Shown here piece by piece: positions 44,150 through 53,559 of a DNA stretch of 64,000 nt. A program made the translations under genes and the position numbers. Within the stretch, counting starts at the first letter, position 1. Each line of letters opens with the position of its first letter. The DNA comes from Marsupella aquatica (taxonomy: Eukaryota > Marchantiophyta), in the NCBI GenBank assembly GCA_973895155.1, contig OZ316892.1:21576001-21640000 (forward strand), read 5' to 3'. A model generated the notes under the pieces. It had not been told where the DNA came from, did no database searches, and worked only from the letters and a program-made list of their open reading frames with translations.

Positions 44150-45130
44150 TCAACTACATATATATGGGCTCTCAGATGGGCCAGCCGTGCTCTTAGGAAA
44201 TACAGGAAGTGGGTTTTGAACAGCAAAAGAAGCAATTCCACTACTTTGCATCCGTGCTTTCAGCTTCATCGCCTCTTCCAACTTCCATTGTTTCACAAAA
44301 TCTTGAAGCTCCGGTTCCATGTTGTCAGTAGGCAATGTGAGCAGCTTCATGAAAGAATTATTTTGCAAAGTTATCACCCGAGCTCTGTTTGCAGCTGCCA
44401 TCTCCTTCTGAGCATTGGCACTAATCTTCATTGCCTCTTGCTCAACCTTCATCCGCTTGTGATCTTCCTTTGCCCTCTTGTTTCCTTGAGGCCTCTTCCT
44501 CATATCACTTTGTTGATCTTCGTGAGCTTCATCCTGGCAGGCATCCTGGTCTCTGTCAACACTCTCATTGTCACCATTGTCTGTGAGAATTGGACTCGGG
44601 CTAGAGTATTCATTGTCTGTTGCCTCACTCCTAGGCGTTGTTGATTTCTTTCCCTTCCTTGCTTTGGCCATATCATCTGATGGATTCCCCCACCGTGGAC
44701 AGTCTTTCAAAATCCAGAAGCAAGAATCAAAACTGAAAGATTTCCCTTTCAGATGGTTTTGCTTGAATAATTCTTTTGCCTTCACCACTGTGTCATCAAC
44801 ATTTGTCCCCAAAATTTGAAGGTCCTCTACCTCTTGAAAGCACCCTATGAACTTTGAGACATCGTGTTTAATGTCAGACCATTTCCCTTCCAGTGATTTT
44901 TGGCCTCTTGACTCAGCTCCCTTCGGTTTGTGCTTCTCGTAATGCTCAGTGACCCGGTCCCAAAATCACTTAGCCCTTTGCCCTGCACCTACGCAAGGAT
45001 CTTGGAAGACATGGAGTACACTGTAGCATAGTTGTCTGAGCTCTTCGGGACCATAATTTTTCCCATGACTTGCTGCCATCTTTAGAGCAGAGAGTACACT
45101 CAATCTCAATGGAGTCCTCATGTGCAATGT
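44150..45130 (-). pseudogene. Harbinger ORF1: Myb/SANT-like with NAM-associated C-terminus
   Basis: Minus strand. The N-terminal part (about 45130-44970) has the spacing of a trihelix/Myb-like domain (LRQLCYSVLHVFQDPCVGAG), then FWDRVTEHYEKHKP after a TGA at about 44967. It continues through KWSDIKHDVSKFIGCF to a C-terminal NAM-associated region (KRAKEDHKRMKVEQEAMKI, LQDFVKQWKLEEAMK). In PIF/Harbinger elements this protein binds the ends and escorts the transposase. One nonsense codon (Trp to stop) inactivates it. Confidence 0.85.
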
Positions 45131-45611
45131 CAGTTTTGCACGATATGTCCTGGCCCACAAGAACTATTCATCGACAGTCCAAGCGGGAAAGAGTTCATAT
45201 TTTGGCGCAAGCGGTGAAGCCTGCACATTGCGAGTGCCGCGTGGGCCGATTACCGACGTTCCTGCACGAAAGTAGCGGCATGGAGTTTGCAAAACCAATC
45301 TCCAACGGTTGCGCAAATTGGGAAAATCCTTCAAATGGCGACCTCCTTCCTGCGCGAAAGTAGCAGCATGGATTTTGCAAAAGTAGCGGCATCCGCCAAA
45401 AAAATACGGATGGCGCAACCGCTGGAGATTGGTTTCTGTAAAATCCGACCTCTACTCAATGGTTTGGCGTTTACGGGGCTGTTTGGGGGCTCCGTTGGAG
45501 ATGCTCTTAGATTTACTACCATCATGGCCATTAGGAATGCGACTAACAAAGATGAGGCTAGTAAGAGCAAGGACAAGACTTAAGAAAAATGCGTCCCAAT
45601 TTAACTTTATT

Positions 45612-46076
45612 GGGCCCGTTGCCGATCAAGGAAAAATGAACTATTTTTCCAAAAAATCACCATAGGGGCCTGAAAAGCCCCAAATGAGCCCGATCATGGG
45701 GCCGCATATGTCTCGACCAACGGACCCAGGGGCCAAAAGTTATGGCCGATTCAAGTTGCATGCTTGTAGTTTGGGCCCATTGCCGATCAACCAAAAAATG
45801 AACTATTTTTCCAAAAGATCACCATAGGGGCCTGAGAAGCCCCACATGAGCCCAATCATGGGCCGCATATTTCTTGGCCAACGGACCCAGGGGCCAAAAG
45901 TTATGGTCAATTCAAGTTACATGCTTGTAGTTTGGGCCCGTTGTCAATCCAGGAAAAATGAACTATTTTTCCGATGGATCACCATAGGGGCCCGAGAAGT
46001 CCCACATGAGCCCAATCATGGGGCCGCATATATTTTGGCCAACGGACCTAGGGGCCAAAAGTTATGGCCAATTTAG
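45612..46076. repeat. Three 161-bp tandem repeats inside the gypsy LTR
   Basis: Units start with GGGCCCGTTGCCGATCAAGG-type sequence at 45612, 45773 and 45934. All contain AAAAATGAACTATTTTTCC, ATCACCATAGGGGCC, GCCGCATAT and GGGGCCAAAAGTTATGG. The exact 161-bp spacing is maintained across three units. Other LTR copies in the window do not show this expansion. Confidence 0.92.
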
Positions 46077-48644
46077 ACTCGATTAGAGTTGTCGTGCATC
46101 GATGGACCAAGAGGGGTTTTCCTTGGACCAGGGGGGTTGCCTGGACCAGAGCGGGTTTTAGGCCGCAACTTTTAGCCCCCTATGCCATAATTTGTGCTTG
46201 AGTCCAAGTTATGGAAGGTTTTCAATTATCTTTGTTATGAGCTAAGTGGTGGGGCCACAGACCCTTGGGTAGGGGGCCAAAGATACGGAAAAAAAGTTGG
46301 TCCGGGGGTGGCAGGTCCCCAGAATCATATATGAGGGGAGTGGTCATCTCAAGTTTGAGCTCGAGCTGATCACGATTGATGAAGATACATCATTTCTAGT
46401 TTTGGAGCGGAAACAAGCATAACTCGACGACTGGATCTCCGTTGGGGGAGTTCTTGGGCTTGTTGGAAATCTAATGAAGAAAGATACCTTGTGGTGCTCT
46501 CTGATTGTGCATTGGGTGGTTTTGGTTTTGAGGCTTGCAATGGGGGGAGTCCGTCTTGCCGATCCGAAGTTGAACAATGACCAAACCGCATTTGGTTCCC
46601 ACAAAGACCTAATGATGGAGAGGTAGAACCAAGTAGATAATAGGGGTTGCCGTTGAGATCTGGTCCCAATGCATGATGAGAGATTGAGCGAAACCCAGTT
46701 TTGCCTGGAGGTGGCTAAGAACTAGAAGTTGAATGGTCCCGACGTGTTACTACTAGTTTGTGACAAACTAAGCTTGGGCCATGGGCATTACCTGGAGGAG
46801 AGTCGTCAGCCATTGATGGGTAGAAGTGGGGAAGCTTGGGCAACATCCGGTAGATAGACTGTTCTGGACGAATAGTGATGTCGACCTTAGTTTCAGCTTA
46901 TGGCAAGGCCATGCAGGCCTGGGAGGCTCTATCCGCTGACCTACTTACTAACGACTATTGAGCTTGATAGTCGCAAAACTTGACTACCTTAACACTTAGC
47001 TCTGGCGTCGCTGACTCCAACGTCAAAGTGGTCCAGGCCGGACTTAGCATGGGGAGACTTGTGGGCAATGAGACGTGCCGCTAACAAAGGCAAGGAGCCA
47101 AGCTGGTGACACACACTAAGGACTTGGACTAGCCGAGAGCTGGTCGGGTCAAGGGGAAAAGGGGTCGGGCTACTTGCGTTACTTTGTGATGGCCAATCAA
47201 AAGGATTGGGCAAAGCACTTAACAATGGCCGAGTTTAGGTATAACTCGACCAAGCATTCGACGACAGGGTTTGCGTTGTTTGTGTTGGCCACAGGGAGGA
47301 CGCCAAGAGTGCCCTCCTGGTTTATAAATCCGGAAGCTTGGCAGACGGAAAGCAAGGTTCCTTCTGCGGATGATTTTATTTGAGAGCGGCGCCTAGTTGT
47401 GGAAGCGGCTACCAAGGGTATGACCCTTGCCCAAAGTCGGTACAAGGAGCAAGGGGATAAACATTGACGCCAAGTAAGCTTTGAAATTGGGGAGAGCGTC
47501 TGGTTGCAGTTGAGACCTGAACAATTCCACGGGAACATAAGTAGGAAGTTGGCTCCCAGATATGCGGGGCCCTATTGCATCATACGATGGGCCCACAAGG
47601 ATAATCCGGTTTTGGTGGTGTTAGAGACACCCAAGGAAATGCGTGTGGGCAAAAGCTACCATGTTAGCCGGCTTAAGAAATTTGTCAAAGATGATGATCC
47701 CAACCGGGATCAAGTCTTGCGTCCGGACGCCATGCTGGTGGAGGATGTCACGTCGTAGGCTTCGGCCTTAACTCAGACTTCAGCTTAGACGGGCACATCC
47801 CTCGTAAATCTGAGGGTTCGGGCAGGAAGGGAAGCACGTAATGCACCTTATTCTCGTAAACTAGCGCTAAGTGCGCATACTGCTAAATACGGACACCTCC
47901 TAGGTATGGTTTGTGTTCCGCCGCCGGAACGTACCTTAGTCGATAGCAGGATCGACCCCGGCTTAAGGGCTTCTAAGCCTTCGTGCTGTCCGCCTTCGAT
48001 CCGGATTCGATAATACAGGTCCTCAACCCGTGCTCGCAACCACTTACCTGTAGGCTGCACCCTGTGCACGTCTCGGGTAGTGCGTTCGGCCTGGCGCTGC
48101 CACCCATATACGAGAAACCCACACACATATGCGCACACATGCATACAATCTCGATTACACGAAGGAAAAATGATGGGAAAGGATTTTACTACAAAGGGAA
48201 CATATGCGTACACTTAGTTGACACGACAGCCCTGGAATGCACAGGTTCAAGGCCAAGGGTGCACACTACAACGGAGCCCGGCTCCGCACTCGCCCGGCGA
48301 GCTTAGTCCTACCCCCTCCCCTTGGTACTCTGTCATTCCCAGAGGTCGGGACTCCCCGCATGTCCCGCCGATGTCCGACTCTGAAACTAAAAACCCCCCC
48401 CTTGCCTCTACCGAGGGGTGCACTAAATACTAAGAGCCGAGGAACGGGGCGTCCTCCCGTCGAAGATCCGTTGACCAAGGTCCTAACTAAGCTGACAGTT
48501 AGGCCGGAAAACGGTTGTGTCTTATTAGAAGATCCTAATCTACGCAGGCTGGACAGCAGGGCAGCGCTGCTGTACCTAAGGCAGGTGCCTGTCCCAAGAG
48601 CCTGACTAAGCCAATCCTAATCCTAATCTATTCCTACTCCGCCG

Positions 48645-51293
48645 CTAATGCCTGGCACGCTTGCCAGAGCCGCCCGAATGGGAACGGCCATCCCGCTGCC
48701 TTCGAAGCCTGTCATTGTCCGCTTTGAGGAGCTGGACCTGGTCCAGCAGAGATTCGTTCTCTCGCCTCGCCGCGTCCGTCTCCTCTGCTGCCTCCTGACA
48801 TGCCTCCTCCAGCTGCTGGGCGTCGCTCGTCAGTTTACTCGCCAGCTGGTCCTGCTTCTCGGCCTCGGTTTGGAGCCGCGCCATCTCGGCCTGCAGCGTG
48901 GCTATCTCCGTCGCGTCCCGCTGGGCTCGCTCCTCGGCCTCCTCCAGGTCTTTCTGCCAGGTGACAGCTTGTTTCTTCAAACTGTCAATCTGGTTCCGGA
49001 GTCGTGTAATCTCGGCCTCGTTCCCAGCTTTGGCCTGTTCGGCTAGGGCGGTAAGAGCGTACGCCTTTGCTAACAACTCATCGGCGGCTGCAACCTTGGG
49101 TTGTAGTTGCAGAAGCTCAGCCTCTTGAGCCGCCACTTCGTTCTTTAGGTACATGGACTCCACCTGGTACCGCTCTATCCTCTGAAGGGCCTCCGACTGG
49201 GCCCGACCTGCCTTTACGGCGGCAACCAACTCCTGATTGAAGAAACAGGCTACCTTCCGGGCCATGAACTCCCCGGTATCTCGGGCAATTTGATGAGAGA
49301 AATCTCCCAGAAGCCCGTTCAGAAACGTACCCTGTATGAAGAGTTCCGGGTGGTCCAAGTTGTGCCTGTCCGGATTTGGGCACGGGCAGACATCAACACG
49401 CGCAGGGGCCGGGGCAGTGACGTCCAGCCCTGGGGACATAACGTTGGAAGGGGCTGGAGTGTCCTCCTGCAGCGATGTCCGGTTCTCCGGAATTGCCACC
49501 GGCGGGTCCTTGGGAGACCTGGGTTCGGGTAAGACCTCTGCCGTACCAACTTCTGTACTTAGCCCGGCTAGTTGGGTCGCATCAACGGTTGCGACGACCG
49601 ACCCCTCCGGCGCCTCCTCGGTTACGATTACAGCTATTTGTGGAGGTGGGGTGGGTGAAGTTGGCGTGTCCACTGGACTTCGGGCCTCGGGTTGGGGCCG
49701 TCTCTCCAATGCCGGAAAAACCCACCTAGCTGGGACCAGCTTTGTAACGTTGATGCGGGGAAGGGTTCGTCGATCAAACCGGGCGTACCACTCAAGAATG
49801 ATTTCGATGTGGCTAGCGAAATATGCTTTCCCGCCAATGTACAGCGTCTTCCTTCGCCGCTCCATCTCTTCATGGAATTTCTTAGCGAAGTACGACGCCC
49901 ATTTCCTAGGTCGATAGTTCTCGACCTGGATGACCTGGGCGGCGGAGATCTCCCCCCGGGGTTCCATCATGTGGAGAGCGTACCTCTGGAACTCCAGCCG
50001 CTCAGCTATCTCGGGCATGAGGCAGGTCCTCATCACGAACCCGTTGTCCACTGATCCCTCTGAGGGAAAACTTGAAGATTGGTACTTGGCCCCCTTGCCC
50101 CCGGGAGCCCGTGATTCGACTCGATGGTCACCTTCGGGTAACCCGAAGATCATCTTGAGCCGTTCTTCTGTGAGGGACATATTCCTTCCCCGCAGCCGAG
50201 TTTGTTGACGTACGTCGTCATAATTCTTGACGAATTCTGTCATGTCCTCCCCGTAGTACCTGCAAGTGTTCCAGGGGAGAGAGGCGAGGTGCTCAAATCC
50301 CTGAGTCTTCAGGTACACCGCATGCTTGGGATGGAGGATGTTGCTGTGAACATTTTCCCCCATGCGATGCATCGTTACCTTGGCTACGGCTACCGTGGCC
50401 AACGGTAACCCGGATGCACTGGCGGATTCCTTCCTCTTCTTTCCCCGTGACTGACTCGGGGAAGGTGATACTTCCCCATCCTCCCGATCGGGCCTGGGGA
50501 GTGCCACTGCGGTTGGTAACGGGCCCGAGGCGGCCACGGTCACCATGTTGTCTGCTGGGGCCGCTCCTGGGGTCAGAGCAGGGGGTGGGGACGATATAGT
50601 GTCGGCCCCCCGAGCGCTTGTTCCTCTGGGCCGCCTGGTCAAGGGTGGGGTAGCCTCGTCGTCATCACTAAGATCCACAGCGTTGATGACGGAGCGTACC
50701 TGTGCTGGCTGGGTGATAGGTGGTGGGGTTTGGCTAGGCCGCGGCTGAGGCTGAAGCTGAAGCTGAGGTTGCATGGGCACGGGTACGGGTACGGGTACGG
50801 GTATGGGTCCGGCTGAGTTGATCATGTTGGTTGATGGCCGAGTTCCCATGAAACTCTGTAGGTGCTGGTAGAAGTTCTCCGAAGCGAGTGCGGACGCCCT
50901 TGTCGAACGGTTGGTACTGGACTCGCCGTTAATGACAGCCCGAACCTGGGCAGGGATGTGGTCGAAGTGATGTCGCTGCAGGTCGATTGTACCCGGGATA
51001 TTGAAGACCTCGTCCGGAAGCCGAAGCAATGCTTCCCAGAACCCGATATATTTGTCTCCGTTGAAGAAGTACCCAGATACCTCAGCTGGTCGGTAAAGCT
51101 CGCTCTGAGACGGGTAGTCAAAGTTAAGGACGTAGTGGTGTCATCCTGCTAGGCGGATGGCTCTCTCGTATTCGCGTTCGATCTCGTATCGGCGCGGGTT
51201 GGCGTGTTTCAATGAATCGGCCAAGTGCCTTCCGGTAGATAGGAACTGCGTCCAGAATCGAATGGCCGAGCTGGAGAGGATCGTGTGCGACAT
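48645..51293 (-). CDS. E-1 long ORF: globular domain plus C-terminal coiled coil
   Basis: ATG at 51293 (MSHTILSS) to TAG at 48647-48645, 882 residues, interrupted only by one TGA at about codon 51 where E-2 has sense codons. Parts: N-terminal helical region; a Pro/Gln-rich linker with alternating PVPVP and QLQLQPQPRP; a KKRKE basic patch; a globular block from about residue 300 to 480 (HPKHAVYLKTQGFEHL, LKMIFGLPEGDH, RYALHMMEPRGEISAAQVIQ, PRKWASYFAKKFHEEMERR); a Pro/acidic linker; then about 200 residues of heptad-rich coiled coil (LLQLQPKVAAADELL, RLQTEAEKQDQL) and a basic tail. The layout recalls ORF1/Gag-like plant transposon proteins, but I recognise no named domain with confidence. Confidence 0.75.
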
Positions 51294-51392
51294 TCAGAGG
51301 AGATAGTAGTGGCGACCTAGAGAGAACGAGAGAGCTGGGGTCGAAGCTGGCGCGCGGACTGATGGACTGGTGCACTACAAAGGGTTGGCTCC

Positions 51393-51401
51393 CCTTTTAT
51401 A
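51393..51401 (-). promoter_or_regulatory. TATA box of E-1
   Basis: TATAAAAGG read on the minus strand, 108 bp upstream of the ATG at 51293. E-2 has TATAAAAAGG at 56551-56560, 106 bp upstream of its ATG. The conserved spacing supports a Pol II promoter driving the ORF. Confidence 0.7.
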
Positions 51402-52380
51402 CTTTGAGGGCTTGTCGATCCCCGACGTCTCCTCGACGCCCATAGGTTGAACCGCTCACGCTTGTGGTGTACCGGCCACTCCGCCGGTCTGAGTCAGCAT
51501 GCGTCAGTGGCCGCTTTCTTAAGTTCGTTATACGGACCCGAGGGAGGGGCCCCTCCACGCTCGTAACCCGGGTGTGCGAATAGCGACCCGCCGCCAGCCC
51601 GAACCTGAAGTCCCCCTTATTGCCTAATGATGTCCTACCCCTAATGATTACCTAAATACTATCATTATGCTAATAATAGCGGCCTAAGACCCACCTAATG
51701 CGCGTGCCGAGCGCAGTTAGACTGAATCACTCATTAACCGCCGTACCGGCGGCGTCACAGAGGACGCTGAGGAGTTTGAGGTGGAGGCAATTCTGGACCA
51801 CCATTACAAACGCAAGTTGGGAAGGCAAATCTTAGAGTATTTGGTGAAGTGGGTTGGCTATGATCAGGCCGAGAGTACTTGGGAACCGGAAGAAAATTTG
51901 GGTAATGCCTCAGAGATCCTTGGAAGCTATCGTAAGCAAAGCGACCTATCGCCGTTGTCAACTGGTACAGGTAGCTGTAGCTACCTTTGTGAGTTGTATC
52001 CTAGTTTCACTCCTTTCGGCCTCTTAAGGGTAAAGTCGGATTGCGTTGGGGCTAGAGGTCGTTGGGCGGCCAATTTTCTTTTTGCAAGTGGAAGTTGATG
52101 GTGCCCGCCTTACATCTGTGGGCGAGCTGGTTCAAACCAAAGGGGAGGACAATGGGTCCAACGAGTTTGGAGTTAGCTTACCCGCTTGGACTGGCATCCT
52201 ACTTGGATAAGTGGGATAGATTGGAATTTCCTAAGTCTGGAATGCACACACCAACCTGGTTTGCATCAGCCTTATGGACAAAACATTTGTTACCTCATAA
52301 AAATTTTAAGACCCCAAGTGGTCTAGGCGTGCTGGAACGTTTACTGAGGTCACGCGGATGTGACCATTTTTTAAGGGGGG

Positions 52381-53210
52381 TGCAAGTTGCGGAACTCGAC
52401 TACCTTAACACTTAGCTTCGGCGTCGCTGACTCCGACGTTGAGCTCCCCTATGGTCCAGGCCCGGATAGGCCATCTGGGAGGACTTAGCATGGGGAGACT
52501 TGTGGGCAGTGAGATGTGCCGCTAGCGAAGGCAAGGAGCCAAGCTGGTGACACACACTAAGGACTTGGACTAGCCGAGAGCTGGTCGGTTCAAGGGGAAA
52601 AGGGGCTGGGCTCAAGGTTGACCGTCTGGACCCCCGGACGAAATTTGAGTTTTGAGGGCTTGAGTGAGAGCTCCTCTTGGGCCCAAGGCCAATGGAGTTG
52701 ACGCCATGATGGGCAACGAACGCTTGGGGCGCAAGTTATGGCCCGATCTGGGTTGGGCCGGTCGGGGGCTCTGAGCGGCGATGAGACCTGAGGGCCTAGG
52801 CATGAGCACTGGGTCGGCCCGATCACAACAGGCTAAGGCACTCCGCTTGCGGATGCCTAACAAGAAAGTTATGGTGTTGCCAATTGGTGTCGCGCCCAAT
52901 ATGCGCAATAGGATCCAGGTTGGAGGCCAAAAGTTTAGGGACCAAAGTTGGTCCAAGGGTGGCAGGTCTCCAAAAGCATATATGAGGGGAGTGGTGTCTC
53001 CTTGGGGGCCAAGGGCGAGCTGAAGTCGTGAGCCGCGGTGATCGCGACACTAAGGGAAAGCGTCAAACGGAAGTGGTGATATCTTCCCAACGGGAAGGTC
53101 GTTGGAGAACTTCTTAGGTGCGTTGGAAAGCTCTCAAGAAGGGCATAGCCCTCCTTAGCTCAACTAGGTCTGGGGCATCATGAGTTCTTGGGGTTTTTGG
53201 GTGTTAGCTC
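52381..53210 (+). repeat. 3' LTR of the gypsy element, truncated by copia-2
   Basis: Starts TGCAAGTTGCGGAACTCGAC after a purine run and aligns with the solo LTR at 39195-40962 in reverse. Ends at 53210 where the copia-2 LTR starts. The remaining ~630 bp of the LTR are not found beyond copia-2, so a deletion removed them. Confidence 0.85.
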
Positions 53211-53559
53211 TGTTGAGTATAGACGATAATCGCAACGGCAAGCCCATGAACCATCCAACGCACAAGAGTCGACAAAAAGAGATACATGGTTCACCTCCAC
53301 ATGAGGCTACGTCCACGGGAACACACATGAGCTTTATTGCACTCTAGGCCGACCGGCCATACCAAGCATCCACAGCGCAAGCTCTCTCTATCTCTCAACT
53401 AGCTCCGTAACAATGAGCCTGAGTTCTCACTCTCCAAGCAAACACCGCTTGAATGGTTATAGAGTGTGCACAGCATGACTAACCTAACTAAGTCTATGAC
53501 TAAGGTTAGCCTTAACTACGGTACAGTCGTAACTCTAGACCTAAGAGTAAATCCTAACA
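53211..53559 (-). repeat. 3' LTR of copia-2
   Basis: TGTTGAGTATAGACG at the low end, TCCTAACA at the internal side (349 bp). It lacks both the 18-bp array and the backward LTR/PBS insertion of the copia-1 LTR, so it represents the simpler form. Confidence 0.88.

Larger units (their letters stand above)
41310..45506 (+). mobile_element. PIF/Harbinger transposon, 4,197 bp
   Basis: Terminal inverted repeats GAGCATCTCCAACGG and CCGTTGGAGATGCTC, with 3-bp TTA on both sides (41307-41309 and 45507-45509), the classic Harbinger TWA target. It carries both expected ORFs in convergent orientation: DDE transposase (plus) and a Myb/NAM-associated ORF (minus). Both are mutated, so it is not autonomous now, although its ends are intact. 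Confidence 0.95.
41231..46968 (+). repeat. Gypsy LTR (plus) split by a Harbinger element
   Basis: 41231-41306 (GTCGCAAAC... CTCCGGCGTTG... CCAGCGTTGAG) matches the first ~75 bp of the 52381 LTR. 45507-46968 continues it (GGTGGCAGGTC, CATATATGAGGGGAGTGG, TGTTCTGGACGAA, GAGCTTGA). Together they are about 1.53 kb, close to the 1.46 kb of the solo LTR, although diverged. The last part of the LTR is missing and another LTR start follows directly at 46969. Confidence 0.7.
47746..51759 (-). mobile_element. E-1: 4,014-bp element of unknown class
   Basis: Bounded by TGTCACGTCG (low end) and CGGCGTCACA (high end), flanked by 5-bp GAGGA on both sides (47741-47745 and 51760-51764). In element orientation it starts TGTGACGCCGCCGG and ends ACGACGTGACA, so only about 10-14 terminal bases are inverted repeats. 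There is no long direct or inverted repeat within. Contents: about 350 bp, TATA box, 882-codon ORF, 899-bp 3' region. No reverse transcriptase, integrase or DDE motif found. E-2 (56183-59783) has the same ends and layout. Confidence 0.88.
47171..52098 (+). pseudogene. Gypsy integrase C-terminus plus chromodomain, split by E-1
   Basis: 47171-47745 encodes KDWAKHLTMAEFRYNSTKHS, GFALFVLATGRTPRVP and the GPY/F module (YAGPYCIIRWAHKDN, SYHVSRLKKF), with TGA codons near 47381 and 47466. Removing the inserted E-1 (47746-51759) and one copy of the GAGGA target continues the frame into a chromodomain: EVEAILDHHYKRK, EYLVKWVGYDQAESTWEP, ENLGNASEIL. Chromodomains of this type steer chromovirus integration to particular chromatin marks. 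The remnant cannot integrate because the DDE core is deleted. Confidence 0.92.
46969..53210 (+). mobile_element. Gypsy (chromovirus) element with internal deletion, invaded by E-1
   Basis: A 5' LTR fragment (46969-47170, starting GTCGCAAAACTTGAC) is joined directly to the integrase C-terminal region, so gag, protease, RT, RNase H and most of integrase are deleted. After the chromodomain come a polypurine run TTAAGGGGGG (about 52370-52379) and the 3' LTR 52381-53210, which copia-2 cuts at 53211. E-1 sits at 47746-51759. Confidence 0.85.

Noticed and set aside
48648-50054. Several plus-strand frames of 80-190 codons opposite the E-1 ORF
   Set aside because: GC-rich coding DNA with few stops on the opposite strand; no motifs, and the E-2 copy does not preserve them.
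47746-51759. Interpretation of E-1 as an ordinary LTR retrotransposon
   Set aside because: The two ends share only about ten bases as inverted repeats and no direct terminal repeat; no PBS, PPT or pol was found inside.
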